Assembly: GCF_038502225.1 (NCBI RefSeq)
Contig: NW_027195372.1
Location: 62,001 to 126,000 of the forward strand
Reading direction: 5' to 3'
DNA: 64,000 nt
Source of the DNA: Cherax quadricarinatus
Lineage: Eukaryota; Arthropoda; Malacostraca; Decapoda; Parastacidae
The notes beneath the pieces are model-generated. The model had not been told where the DNA came from, ran no database searches, and worked only from the letters and a program-made list of their open reading frames with translations. Shown here one piece after another: positions 15,101 through 30,432 of the stretch. Each line of letters begins with the position of its first letter. Position 1 is the first letter of the stretch. A program made the translations under genes and the position numbers.

Positions 15101-18100
15101 TGTACCAAGGTCTTTCATTACAATACTAACAATTCCACGTACTATTAATGCAAGATATTTATACAATAACTAACATTCACGTACTATTGTACAAGGGAAT
15201 CATTATACAATGTAACTTTTATTCACCGTACTATTGTACATGAATGTTATACAATGCACAGCATTCACGTACTGTTCACGAATCTTGTACAATATAACAT
15301 TCGTAACTGTGTGCATGAATGCAATACAATATAACATTCCGTAATACGTGCAGTCTATTTTATTGCTAACATTCGTGCTATTGACACGTAATTGTTTATA
15401 CAATACTAACATTCACGTAACTGTGGTACATGAATATATGCAAAATACCTAACATTCACGTTACTGTTGTACAAGGATAATTGCTCTAATTATAACAATT
15501 CACGTAACTATTGCATAATGGTTATATAATTACTAACATTCAATGCTTATTGTACAGAATGTTGTACAGTAATTAACATTCATACTATTGTACATAATGT
15601 TATACAATACTAACATTCACGTACTATTATACAAGAATGTTATACAATACTAACATTCATGCTACTTATTTGTACAATGGAATGTTATACTAATCACTAA
15701 CATTCACGTAACAATTGTACAAGAATGTTGTAAATACTAACATCAACGTGCTCTGTTGCAGAGACGTTATACAATTGCTAACGTTCTAGAATTGCTAATT
15801 GTACAGATTGCATACAATGCTAACATTCGTACTTCGTATAATAATTGTTATACAATACTAACAATTCAATGTGCTTATTAAAATACAAGATGTTTATAAC
15901 AATATTAACATTCATACTGTTGTACAAAGAATGTTATACAATACTAACATTCACGGTACAATTGTACAAGAAATGTTATACAATATTACTAACATTCACG
16001 TACTATTGTACATGAATGTTATACAATCACTAACATTCACGTAACCTGTGCTAAGGGAATCTTTATAAAATAATCTAACATTCACATACTATTGTACAGA
16101 GAATATTTATACAATACTAACATTCAATTACTATTGTACAAGAATGTTATACAATAACCTAACATTCACGTACTATTGTACATGAATGTTATACAATACT
16201 TAACTTTTATTCACGTACTATTGTACAAGAAGATGTTATACAATACTAACATTCACGTACTATTGTACAGAATGTTATTACAATACTAACATTCACGTAC
16301 TATTGTACCAAGAATGTTATACAATACTAACATTCGTACTGTTACTGGATTGTACATGAATGCAATACAATAACATTCACATTACTATTGTACAAGGAAT
16401 GTTATACAATACTAACATTCACGTAACTATTATAACGAATGTTATACAATATAACATTCACGTACTATTGTACAGGAATGTTATACAATACTAACATTCA
16501 CGTACTAATTGTACATGGAATGTTATACAATACTAACAATTCACTTTACTACTTGTACCAAGGAATGTTATACAATACTAACATTCACGTACTATTGTAC
16601 ATGAATGATTGTTATACAGATACTAATTCATTCACGTACTACTTGTGACAAGAATGTTACCTACAATACTAACATTTCGCGTACTAGTTGTACCCAAGAA
16701 TGTTATACAATACTAACATTCACGTACTGCATGTACAAGAATGTTATACAATGATAACGTTCGTACTGTATGCATGAATTGTTATACAATCTAATTTTGC
16801 CATACTAATTGTACATAATGCATCACAATACTAACATTCGTACAAGGAATTATTACGCAATGTTTTCTAATACTAACATTCATGCTATTGTACAAGAATG
16901 AATATAATACAATATAACATTCACGTACTATTGTACAGAATGTTATACAATACCTAACATTCACGTACTAATTATACAGAATGTTATACAACACTTAACA
17001 TTCACGTACTATTGTACAAGCCAATGTTATACAATACTAACATTCACATACTATTGTACAAGAATGTTATACAATCTACTAACATTCACGTACTATTGTA
17101 CATGAATGCTTATACAATACTAACATTTCACGTGAATATTGTACAAGAATGTTATAAGAACAACTAATAACATTCACGTACTAATTGTACCAAGGGTAAT
17201 GTTTATACAATACTAACATTCCAGGTGCTATTGTACAGAATGTTTATACAATACTAACATTCATTGTACTTATTGTACGCATGAATATTTATACGCAATG
17301 CTAAGCATTCGTACATACTTATTGTCCAAGAATATTTATACAATACTTAACTTTTTATTCACATTACTATTGTACAAGAAATGTTTATACAATACTAACA
17401 TTCACATACTAGTTGTACAGAAGGATCTTATACAATATAACATTCATACCTATTGGCCTGCAGATGTTATTGCAATTACTGAACATTCACGGTAATCTAT
17501 TGTACAGAGAATGTTATACAACTACTGAACATTCGTACTATTGTACAAGAGAATGTTTATACAATACTAACATTCAGGTACTATTGTTATTTCAAGAAGA
17601 GTTATACAATACTAACATTCACGTACTATTGTTACACCATGAATGTTGTTATACAATACTAACTTTATTCACGTAACTATTTGTACAAGGAATGTTATAC
17701 AAAATACTTAACTTTATTCACGTACTATTTGTACATGAATATTTATACAATACTAACATTCATGGGCACTATTGTTACAGAAAAATGTTATACAATACTA
17801 TACTATTCACGTACTATTGTACATGGAATATTTATACAATACTAACATTCACGTACTATTGTACAAGATGTGTTATACAAGTACTAACATTCACGTACTA
17901 TTGTACAGTAATATTTATTCGATACTAACATTCACGTACTATTGTACAAGAATGTTATACAATGACTAACTTTTTATTCTTGTACTATTGGCCATGGATA
18001 TTTATACAATACCTAACATTCACGTACTATTGTAACGGGAAAAGTGTTATACAATACTAACATTCACGTACTATTGTACCCAAGAATATATTACAATTAA

Positions 18101-19028
18101 CAATTCACGTAACTATTGTTACAGAATGTTACTAGAATAACATTCACGTTACAATTATGCCAAAGAATATTTATACAATACTAACATTCACGCTACAATT
18201 GTACAGGAATGTTATACAATACTAACATTCACGTACTATTGTACATGGAATATTTATACAATTACTTAACATTCATGTACTATTGTACAGAATGTTATCA
18301 CAATACTAACATTCACGTACTGTATTGTACGCCAATGTTATACAATACTAACATTCACGTACTATTGTATACAGAATGTTATACTAATACTAACATTCAC
18401 GTACTATTTGTTACCAGTAATGTTTATACAATACTAACATTCACGTACTATTGTACCAAGGCCCAATGTTATACAATGCACTAACATTCACGTGAATATT
18501 GTACGCCAAGAATATTTATACAATACTAACATTCACGTACTGTTATTACAAAATGAATTGCATAGCAATCAACATTCACGTACTATTGTACCAAGAAAAT
18601 GTTATACAATACTAACATTCACGTTGCTATTGTACAAGGAATGTTATACCAATGTATTCATTAACAATTGTTAACAACGTTACTATTGCAACACTAACAT
18701 TCAATGCTATTGTACCAGAATGTTACCATAACAATCTAACATTCATTGCTATTGTACAAGGAATGTTATACAATATAACATTCACGTACTATTGTACATA
18801 ATGCTTATACAATACTAACATTTCACGTACTATTGTACAAGAATGTTATACAATGACTAACATTCACGTACTATTGTACATAATGATTATTACAAGTACT
18901 AACATTCACGTACTATTATTACAAGAATGTTATACAATACTAACATTCACGTACTGTTGTACAAGGGTAATTATTATGACTAACATTCACGTACTATTGT
19001 ACAAGAATGTTATACAATACTAACATTC

Positions 19029-19320
19029 ATGTTACTACTGTAAAGGGAATGTTATACAATACTGACATTCACGTACTGTATTGCATGGATATTTATACAA
19101 TACTGACATTCACGCATTGCTATTGTACATAATGTTATACAATACTAGCATTCACGTACTATTGTACCAAGAATGTTATATAATACTAACATTCCACGTA
19201 CTATGTACATAGATGTTATACAATATAACATTCACGTAATGTTGTACAAGGAATATTTATAAAATGCTAACATTCACGTGCTGTTGTACAAGAATGTTAT
19301 ACAATCACAACATTCGAGGT
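19029..19320 (+). repeat. Noisy copy of the eight-marker variant haplotype (compare 61,261-61,550)
   Basis: In order this stretch contains ATGTTACTACTGTAAAGG, ACTGACATTC, ACTGACATTC, an ATAATG-type unit, TATATAATA, GTAATGTTG, TATAAAATG, GTGCTGTTG and CGAGGT. The clean segment at 61.26-61.55 kb shows the matching changes in the same order: ATGTACTACTGTAAAAG, two ACTGACATTC, ATAATG, TATATAATA, GTAATATTG, TATAAAATA, GTACTGTTG and CAGGT. The spacing is also preserved (about 291 against 280 bases). Chance is an unlikely explanation, so the two are copies of one multi-monomer block, with extra changes layered on this one. Confidence 0.8.
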
Positions 19321-19359
19321 ATATTGTACGAGAGAAGGTTAATACAATGCTAACATTCA

Positions 19360-22300
19360 CGTACTATTGTACATAATGTTATGCAATGCTAACATTCACG
19401 TACTATTGTACAAGGAATGTTATGCAATGCTAACATTCACATGCTGTGTAATTTTTATACAATACTACAACGTTTCATGCTATTTGTACGAGATGTTATG
19501 CAATAATAACATTCACGTACTATTGTATGGATATTTATACAATACTAACATTCGCATTGCTGTGCGACAGGATGTTATACAATCTCAAACGTTCACGTAC
19601 TGTTATTGCAAGATGTTCAATGCTAACGTTCGTACTGTTATTGCAGGATGTTGTGCAATGCTAACGTTCGTACAGTTGTACGAGGAGATGTTATGCAATG
19701 CTAACGTTCATGTGCTGTGTACAAGTCATTATACAATTACTAACATTCACGTACTATTGTACAAGATATTTATTCAATAACTAACGTTCACATTATATTG
19801 TGCAAGAATGTTAATACAAATACCAACATTCCAGTATATTGTACATGGATGTTATACAATATAACATTCACGTACTATTGTGCAAGAATGTTATACAAAT
19901 ACTAATTCACGTACTTATTGTACAGAATGTTATACCAATACTAACATTCACGTGCTATTGTACAAAGAATTGTTATACAATACTAACATTCAACGTACAA
20001 TTGTACCAAAGATGTTATACAATGCTTTTGTTCACGTAACTACTGTAACAGGAATGTTATAGACTTAACATTCCGTACTGCTTGTACATGGATGTTGTCT
20101 AATACTAACATTTACTTCTTTAAGCCTTATAATGTTATACTTAATCTAACATTCACGTAACTATTGTTACATAATGTTATACAATACTAACATTCACGTA
20201 CTATTGTTACAGAAAGGATATTTATACAATACTAACATTCACTTTATTAGTACATAATGTTATACAATAATAACAATTCACGTTACTATTGTACCAGAAT
20301 GTTATACAATCAACATTCATGCTATTGTACATAATGTTGCTAATGCAACATTCACGTACTAATTGTACAAGAGATTGTTATACAATACTAACATTCATTA
20401 CTAATTGTACATAGATATTTATACAATACTCTTTTCTTATAATGTTGTTACAGAGATATTTATATGCCTAACATTCACGTACTGTTGTACAGGAATGTTA
20501 ATGCAATACTAACATTCAGATTGCTAATTGTACCAAGAGTGTTTATTAACATTCACATACTATTGTACATAATGTTATACAATACTAACATTCACGTACT
20601 ATTGTACAGGAATGTTAATGCAATACTAACAATTCACGTTACTATTGTGCAAAGAGAATACAATGCTAACGTTCACGTTACAGTTGTACAGGAATGTTGT
20701 ACAATATAACATTCAATGGTATAATTGTACATTGGATGTTATCTAATACTAATATTCAACGTGCTATTGTTGCAAGATGTTATACAATGCTAACATTCAC
20801 GTACTGTTGTGCAAGAATGTTATACAATACTTAACATTCGTGCTATGACACTTGGATGTTATGCAATACTAATGTTGCGTGCTGTTGTTACAGGATGTAT
20901 GCAATTTTGTGTTCAACGTGCTGTTGTACAGAATGTTATACAATACTAACATTCACGTAACTGTTGTGCAAAGAATTGTTATACAATATAACATTCACGT
21001 ACAATTGTTACAAGAATTGTTATACAAATACTGTATTCAATGCTAACTGTGCAAGAAAGTTATACCAATGCTAACCCAATTCATGTACTTTCTTGTTACA
21101 TAATGTTATACAAATATAACATTCACGTACTTATTGTTACAAGGAATGTTATACAATGTACCTAACATTCACGTACTATTGTGCATAATTGTTATACAAT
21201 ACTAACATTCACATGCCTATTGTAACGGGAATGTTATACAAAATGCTAACAATTCACGTTACTAATTGTACATGAATGTTGCCCTTGATACTAACATTCA
21301 TGCTATTGTACAAGAATGTTATACAATAACTAACATTCAACGTATATTGTTACAAGAATGTTATTCAATACTAACATTCATTGCTATTGTACAAAGAATG
21401 TTATACAATACTTAACACGTACTAATTGTACATGAATGTTATACATTCCTAATATTCGTACTATTGTACAAAGAAATGTTTATACAATACTAACAATTCA
21501 CGTTACTTTATTATTTTAAGAATGTTATACAATATAACATTCCATACTTGTTGTACCAAGAATGTTATACAATTACTAACAATTCACGTAACAATTGTAC
21601 AAGAGATATTTATACAATATTAACATTCACGTACTACTGTACAAAGAATGTTATACAATTATAACGTTAACGTACTATTGTAACATGAGATGTTATACAA
21701 TATAACATTCACGTACTATTGTATGTGTAATACAGTACTAACATTTCATATCTGCGCCAATGTTAATACAATGCTAACATTCGTACTATTGTACAAGAAT
21801 TGTTATACAATACTAATATTCAACGTACTATTTTACATAATGTTATACAATAACTAACGTTCGTAACTATTGTTACAAGGAATGTTATACAATGCTAACA
21901 TTCACGTAATGTTGTACATGGATGTGTTATACAAACTAATGCTGTTCACGTACTGTTATGAATCTAATGCAATGCTAACATTCACTATTGTACAAGAGAT
22001 GTTATGCCAATGCTAACATTCGTCTATTGTACAAGAATGTTATACAAATTACTAACAATTCATGCAGTTGTACAAGAATGTTGTCACAATACTTAACATT
22101 CATTGTACTATTGTACAAGGAATGTTATTACAATGCTAACAATTACGTAACTATTGCAGGGTATTATTAATACTAACATTCACGTATATTGTACATAATG
22201 CTATACAATACTAGCAATTTGCGTACTGTTGTTACAGGAATGTTACTCTAATGCTAACATTCACGTACTATTGTGCCCATGAATGTTATCTATTACTAAC

Positions 22301-25300
22301 GTTCACGTACTAATTGTACAGAATGTTATATAAATAATAACATTCTTGTACTATTGTACATTGGATATTTATACAACTCTTAACATTCACGTAACTGTTG
22401 TCCAAGAGTAATTGTACCTGTAACATTCGTACTGTGCAAGAGATGTTATACAATACTAACATTCACATGCTATTGTACAAGAATGTTATACAATACTAAC
22501 GTTCAATGTGCTAACTGTAGAAGGTGTTATTACAATGCTGACGTTCACGTTAACTATTGTACATGGATGTTATACAATACTGAACATTCACGTATATTGT
22601 ACATATTATTTATACAAATACTAACATTCGTACTATTGTGCCAAGAATGTTATATAATACTAACAATTCGTACTTATTGTACATGGAATGTTATAACAAT
22701 TACTAACGATTGTAATGTTGTGGAATGTTATAAAATACTAACATTCACATATGTTGTGCAAAGGATGTTATTGCAATATAACGTTCAAGGTACTAATTGT
22801 TACCAAGAGAGTTGCGCACAATGCTAACGTTCAACGTGCTATTGTTGCATAATGTTATGCAATGTCACTAACATTCGTACTGTTATTGCAGAATGTTATA
22901 CAAATTGCTAACGTTCGTATAATTGTTGCGTAATGTTATGCAATGCTAACGTTCATGCTATTGTAACAGAGTATTTAATGCAAATGCTAACCATTCACGT
23001 TACTGTGTACAATGAATGTTATACAATACTAACATTCGTTACTATTGAACAAGAATGTTTATACAATGCACAACATTCACGTAACTGTTGTTACAAGGAA
23101 TGTTATTCAATACTAACATTCACGTACTAATTGTACAGATTGTTATACAATACTAACATTCGTACAATTGTACAAGAATGTTATAAATACTAACATTCAT
23201 GTGCGCTATTGTTACGGAATGTTATACAATACTAACATTCATGCTATTGTACCAGAGATGTTAACACAATATAACATTCCAATGCTTATTGTACACTTAG
23301 TGGTATGCAATACTAACATTCACGTACTATTGTACCGGAGATGTTATACAATATAATTGTTCCAGTTACTATTGGCATGAGATGTTATGCAATACTAACA
23401 TTCAACGTACTATTGTGCCAAAGGAATGTTATACAATATAACATTCACGTACTGTTGTTACAGAATGTTATACAATACTAACATTCGTACTAATTGTACA
23501 AGAATATTTATACAATAACTAACATTCGTAACAATTGTTACAAGAATGTCTGTATATCGTATTCACGTACTACTGTACCAAGGAATGTTTATACAATACT
23601 AACATTCACGTACTATTGTACATGAATGTTATACAATACTAACATTCACGTACTAATTGTACAACCGTAGTATACAATACTTAACATTCACGTAACTGTA
23701 TTGCACAATGTTATACAATACTAACATTCACGTACTATTGTACAGAATGTTATACCAATACTAATAACAATTCACGTTACTATTGTACGTATTTATGCAA
23801 TAATAACAATTCATTGCTATTGTACAAGAATTGTTATACAATATCAACAATTCACGTACTATTCTTTTATATTAACATACAATACTAACATTCACTTACT
23901 TATTGTACAAGAATGTTAATACAATATAACATTCACGTATATTGTGCATGGATATTTATATAATCTAACATTCATAATGTGTACGAGAATGTTATAAATT
24001 ACTAACAATTCACGTGCTGTTGTACAGAATGTTGCCAATATAACGTTCAGGTACTATTGGCACCAAGATGTTATACAATCATAACAATTCACGTACTTAT
24101 TGTACACAATGTTAATACAATGCTAACATTCACGTACTATTGTACAAGATGTTATACAATACTAACGTTCACGTTACTGTTATTGCAAGGGGTTATGCCA
24201 ATAACTAACGTTTCACGTGCAATTGTACGGGGTATTATCTGTCTTCGCATTCACGTACTATTATGCAATGAATTGTTATACAATACTAACATTCACGTAA
24301 TGTTGTACAGAGATGTTATAAATACTAACATTCACGTACTGTTGTACAGAATTGTTATACAATACTAACATTCAGGTACTAATTGTACCAGAAAGTTATA
24401 ATCTTTAACATTCGTACTAATTGTACGCCAATGTTATACAATGCTAACGTTCGTTACTATTATTGCAGATGTTATCTATTAACATTCACGTACTTCTTGT
24501 GCGTAATGTTATCACAATACTAACATTCACATAACTGTTGACCTGAGATATTTATAACCAATACTAACATTCGTTACTATTGTACATGGATGTTATGCAA
24601 TACTAACATTCGTGCTGTTGTTACAGACATTAACATATAAGTAATACTAACAATTCACGTACTTATTGTACAGAAAATGTTATTCAATACTAACATTCAC
24701 GTAACTATTGTTACGGAATGTTATACAATTGCTAACATTCGTACTATTGTACATGAAAATGTTTATTAATCTTAACATTCAACGTACTATTGTGTAACAG
24801 AGATGTTATTACAATGGCTAACATTCACGTATATTGTACAGAGATGTTATACAATACTAACAATTCACGCACTTATTGTACGAGATGTTTATATAATAAC
24901 TAACATTCACGTACCAGTTGTACCGAAAGATGTTATACATGTACTAACGTTCACGTGCAACTGTTGCAAGGATGTTGTACAATAACTAACATTCAACGTA
25001 CTTCTTGTACATGGATGTTATACAATCTTAACATTCACGTACTATTGGCACATAATGTTATACAATACTAACATTCAACGTGCTTATTATTGCATGTTAA
25101 TACAATGCTAACATTCATTGCTATTGTACAGAGATTGTTATGCAATGCTAATGTTCACGTACTTAGTAGTGCATGTGTTAATACATGCTAACGTTGCGTA
25201 CTCTTGTTACCAGAATGTTATCTAGTACTAACGTTCACGTACTTGTATTGCATGGATGTTATACAATGCTAATTCATTGCTGTTGTACGCAAGGAATGTT

Positions 25301-28300
25301 ATACAATCATAACGATTCATGCTGTTGTTTCAGAATGTTATACAATGCTTAACGTTCACGTACTGTTGTACAAGAATGTTATACAATACTTAACGTTCAC
25401 GTACAAGTTGGCGCAGGATGTTATGCAATTGCCAACAATTAATACTGCTGTACGGAGAATGTTGCATTGGCAAATACTAACATTTAAATGCTATTGTACA
25501 TTAATATTTATACAATACTAACATTCATATATTGTACGCGTATTATACAATACTTAACATTCACGTACTATTGTACATAATATTTATACAATTGCTAACA
25601 TTCATGCTAATTGTACAAGAATGTTATTACAATACTAATAATTCGTACTAATTTGTGCATAATGTTATACAATTGCTAGGCATTCACGTGCTATTGTTAC
25701 AAAGTATTTATACAATGGCTAACAATTCACGTAATGTGTACATGTGATGTTAATGCAATGCTAAACATTCACGTATGTTGTACAGAGATGTTATTGCAAT
25801 ACTAACATTCACGTGCAGTTGTACCGAGATGTTATACAATGCTAACGTTCAATGCTACTGTTACAGGATGTTATGCAATGCTAACATTCACGTGCTTGTT
25901 ACATGGATGTTTATACAATACTAACGTTCAACGTAACTGTGCTGCCAATGCCTTCTAATGCTATTTGTTCGTGCTATTGTACATTGATATTTATACCAAA
26001 TACAAACGTTCACGTGCTATTGTGCCAAGGATACATACAATGCCGCGTTCGTGCTCACGCGCAGTAATGTTATGCAATTGGCCAACGTTCACGTGCTGTT
26101 ATTGCAGAGTTGCAGCACAATATTAACGTTCCACGTACTAATTGTACGTAATGTTATTCACAATGCTAACATTCAACGTGCTATTGTACAAGAATGGTAT
26201 ACAATGTAACGTTCACGTACTGTGTGCATGGAATGTTGTAATCTTTTAACATTCGTAATGTTGTGCAAGGATGTTATAAAATGCTAACGTTCACGTACTT
26301 GTTGTGCAAGGTGTTGTATAATACTAACATTCAGGTACTTTATTGTACAAGAATGTTATACAATACTAACATTCACGTATATTGTATAATGTTATACAAT
26401 ACTAACATTCACGTACTGTTGTACAAAGAATGTTTATTACAAGTACTAACAATTCATTACTATTGGTACGAGAAAATTTATACCAATGTAACATTCGTAC
26501 AATTGTACAGGAGTATTTATACAATATAACAATTCACGTTACTATTGTACATGAATGTTATACAATACTAATTCACGTAATATTGTACCAGGAATTGTTA
26601 TAAAATACTAACATTCACGTACTGTTGTACAAGAATGTTATACAATACTAACAATTCCAGGTTACTGTGTGTGTACCAAGAAAGTTTATACAATGCTAAC
26701 ATTCGCGTGCTGTTGTACCATAATGTTAATGCAATACTCTTAACATTCACGTACTAATTGTACAGGAATGTTATAACAATACTTAACATTCATGTACTAT
26801 TGTACAAGAATGTTATACAATTACTAACATTCACGTACTGTGTACAAGAGATATTTATATTAACATTCACGTACTATTGTACACGAATTGTTATACAATA
26901 CTAACATTCACGTATATGTGCATAATGTTATACAATACTAACATTCACGTACTTACTGTACAAGATGTTATAAAATAACTAGCATTCAACACGTTACTAT
27001 TGTACATGGATATTTATACAATACTAACATTGACGTATTATTGTACATAATGTTATACAATACTAACAATTCGTACCTATTGTACAGAATGTTATTACAA
27101 TGCTAACATTCACATGCTTATTGTACAGGAATGTTATACAAATAACATTCATACTATTGTTGCAAGAATGTACAATACTAACAATTCACCTTACTGTACG
27201 TAATGTTGCTAATCTTTTTAGCATTCACGTACTGTTGTAAGAGAATGTTATACAATACTTAACATTCGCGTACTAATTGTACATGGATGTTATCTAATAT
27301 AACATTCACGTAATGTTGTACAAGAATTGTTTTAAAATACTAACATTCATAACTGTTTAATTGCATAATGTTATACCAATGCTAACATTCACGTAACTAT
27401 TGTTACGCCAATGTTATACAATAACTAACATTCACGTACTATTGTGCAAGGATGTTAATGCAATACTTAACATTCACGTAACTGTTGTACGCCAGTGTTG
27501 CCAACAATTGCACTAACGTTCACATGCTATTATTGCAAGGAATTGTTATACAATGTCTTGTTCGTACTGTATAATGTTTATACAATACTAACAATTCATG
27601 TACTGTTGTTACAGAGATGTTATACAATTGTAACATTCACCGTACTGTATAATGCATTGATGTTGTACAATAATAACATTCAACGTAATATTGTTACAGA
27701 ATGTTATAAAATATATGCTTTATTCACGTGCTGTTGTACAGAATTGTTATACAATACTAACATTCGGGTGCTAATTGTTACCAGAATGTTGTGATAACTA
27801 ACATTCACGTACTATTGTACATAATGTTGTACAATACTAGTATTCACGTGCTATTGTACAGAATGTTGCCTGATACTAACAATTCACGTGCTATTGTGAG
27901 AAGGTTATGCAATGTACTAACATTCACGTACAGTTGTGCAAAATGATTATACAATCTCGCAATTCGTACCTGTGTATGAATGTTATGCAATACTAACATT
28001 CGTAATGTTGTACAGGAATGTTATAAAATGCTAACATTCACGTACTGTTGTGCAAGGATGTTTATACCAAATGTAACGTTCGGGTATATTATGAAGGTTA
28101 TACAATGCTGACAATTCACGTGCTGTTGTTACGCCAATGTTATGCAATGCTAACATTCGTGCTGTTGTACAAAGGATGTTGCCTGATACTAACGTTCGTG
28201 CTTAATGTGCATGATATTTATACAATGCTAACGTTATTGTACTGTTGTGCAAGATGTTATTGCAATACCAACATTCGCGTGCTGTTGCATGGATGATATG

Positions 28301-28340
28301 CAATGTAACGTTCGCATTGCTGTTGTACAAGGATGTTAAT
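19360..28340 (+). repeat. Degenerate satellite domain B, G-enriched
   Basis: Still the same repeat, but many monomers carry G where the consensus has A at several fixed positions: TGCAATGC for TACAATAC, ACGTTC for ACATTC, GTGCTGTTG for GTACTATTG and GTGCAAGG for GTACAAGA. Dense examples lie at about 19,590-19,720, 22,830-22,950, 25,200-25,450, 25,840-26,290 and 28,030-28,320. Indels of the domain A type are mixed in. Most A/G differences follow a T, and one creates a CpG. The domain has no gene or other non-repeat feature that I can see. Boundaries are approximate. At about 28,350 the sequence returns to ordinary A-containing monomers. Confidence 0.75.
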
Positions 28341-30345
28341 ACAATAACATTCGTTACTATTGTACAGGAGATGTTATTCAATACTAACATTCACGTACTA
28401 TTGTACAGAGAATGTTATCACAATACTAACATTCATACTATTGTACAGAATGTTATACAATACTAATAACATTCATACTATTGTACAAGAATGTTATACA
28501 ATACTAACATTCACGTACTATTGTACGAATGTTATACAATACTAACATTCACGTACTATTGTACAGAATGTTATACAATACTAACATTCACGTACTATTG
28601 TACATAGTAATGTTATACAATATAACATTCACGTACTATTGTACAGAATATTATACAATATAACATTCGTACTATTGTACAGGGAATGTTATACAATACT
28701 AACATTCACGTACTATTGTACAAGAATGTTATCACATACTGTCGTACTATTTACGCAGATGTACAATACTAACCATGCTATTGTGTGCAAGAGAATGTTA
28801 TAAAATACTAACATTCACGTACTATTGTACATGAATGTTATACAATATTAACATTCAATTGTACTATTGTACATAATTATACAATATATTCACGTACTAT
28901 ATTGTACATATTGTTGCTAATGATACTAAACATTCACGTACTTGTACAAGAATGTTATACAATACTAACATTCACGTACTATTGTACAAGAAGTTATACA
29001 ATACTAACATTCACGTACAATTGTACAGAATGATAATACAATTCTGCATCGCATAATATTGTACATGAATGTTATACAATACTGTACATTCACGTACTAT
29101 TGTTCAAGAATGTTATACAATACTAACATTCACGTACTATTGTACAAGAATGTTATACAATATAACATTCACGTACTATTCTACAGATTGTTATACAATA
29201 CTATAACATTCACGTACATTGTACGAATGTTATACAATACTAACATTCATGTACTATTGTACAGAATGTTATACAATCTAACATTCACGTACTATGTACA
29301 AGAATGTTATACAATACTAACATTCGTACTGTGTAACATATGCTTATACAATACTAACATTCACGTACTATTGTACACAAGATGTTATACAATACTAACA
29401 TTCACGTACTAATGTACATTATGTATACTAATCAATACTAACATTCGTACATTGTACAAGATGTTATACAATATAACATTCTTGTACTGTTGTACAAGGG
29501 ATGTTATACAATCTAACATTCGTACTATTGTACCAGAAGTTATACAATACTAACATTCACGTACTATTGTACAGAATGTTATACAATACTAACATTCACG
29601 TACTGTGTACACTATTGTATACAATACTAACATTCACATACTACTGTGAAGAATGTTATAACATTCTGACGTTCGTGTACTACTTGTACATTGCCCCAAT
29701 GTTATTACAGTAATGAACATTCACGTACTATTGTTACGCATATTGTATACAATAACTACATTCGTACTATTGTACAGATGTTATACAATACTAACATTCA
29801 CGTACTAATTGTACAATGATTGTTATAAATCTAACTTATTCACGTTATAATTGTACAAGAATTGTGTAATTATACTAACATTCACGTACTGTTGTACAAG
29901 AATGTTATACATACTACACATTCAGGTACTATTGTACAGAAGAGTTTATACAATGCTAACATTCGTACTGTTGTACATGTGTTATACATACTACACAATC
30001 AACATACTATTGTAACAGAATGTTATACAATACTAACATTCACTGTTGTACTAGAGATTAATATATTACAATATAACATTCAATACTACTTGTGCACAGA
30101 ATGTTATACAATATAACATTCGTACGTTATATGTACATGAATGTTATACAATACTAACATTCACGTACTATTGTACAGAATGTTATACAATACTAACATT
30201 CACGTACTTGTACGCAATGTTATACAATACTAACATTCACGTACTATTGTACAGAATGTTATACAATACTAACATTCACGTATCTATTGTACAGATGTTA
30301 TACAATATAACATTCACGTACTATTGTACAGAATGTTATACAATA

Positions 30346-30432
30346 CTAACTTCGTTCATTGTGTGATAATATGCATACTAAGATGTATCATTAGAGTGTA
30401 ACAACTTACGTACGTGAGTTGGCACAGAATGT
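30346..30432. other. Non-satellite or strongly scrambled segment
   Basis: After CTAACTTCGTTCATTG the sequence leaves the 40-bp pattern for about 75 bases and re-enters at GGCACAGAATGTTATAC. Inside are GATAATATGCATAC, GATGTATCATTAGAG and a local ACGTACGT palindrome near 30,408-30,415. A few fragments resemble pieces of the monomer (CTTACGTAC), so it may be a shuffled or very decayed unit rather than an insertion. No coding potential and no terminal repeats were seen. Confidence 0.5.

Larger units (their letters stand above)
1..19360 (+). repeat. Degenerate satellite domain A, indel-rich
   Basis: Monomers are recognisable everywhere, but most differ from the consensus by one to several single-base insertions or deletions. 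Typical changes are AACAATTC for AACATTC, CGTTAC or CGTAAC for CGTAC, GTTAC for GTAC, TATTTATAC for TGTTATAC, and small insertions such as GTACGCCA. CTTCTT-like runs appear, for example around 214-224. Perfect monomers are scattered among damaged ones (for example 13,730-13,800). Apart from the 10.46-10.54 kb segment, every stretch longer than 300 bases here is satellite. No gene, tRNA or transposon was seen. The right boundary is gradual: base composition shifts toward G from about 19.3 kb. Either real decay or uncorrected read error could produce this pattern. Confidence 0.85.

Noticed and set aside
15203..15412. A 69-codon open frame on the minus strand (another at 28,202-28,390)
   Set aside because: The reverse strand of the monomer has stops in most readings, and these frames survive only because of local indels. 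The peptides are reverse translations of repeat units.
19367..19780. The longest + strand open frame (137 codons)
   Set aside because: It lies wholly in satellite monomers, and its peptide is the usual three-frame satellite translation with A-to-G variants. There is no sign of a real gene.
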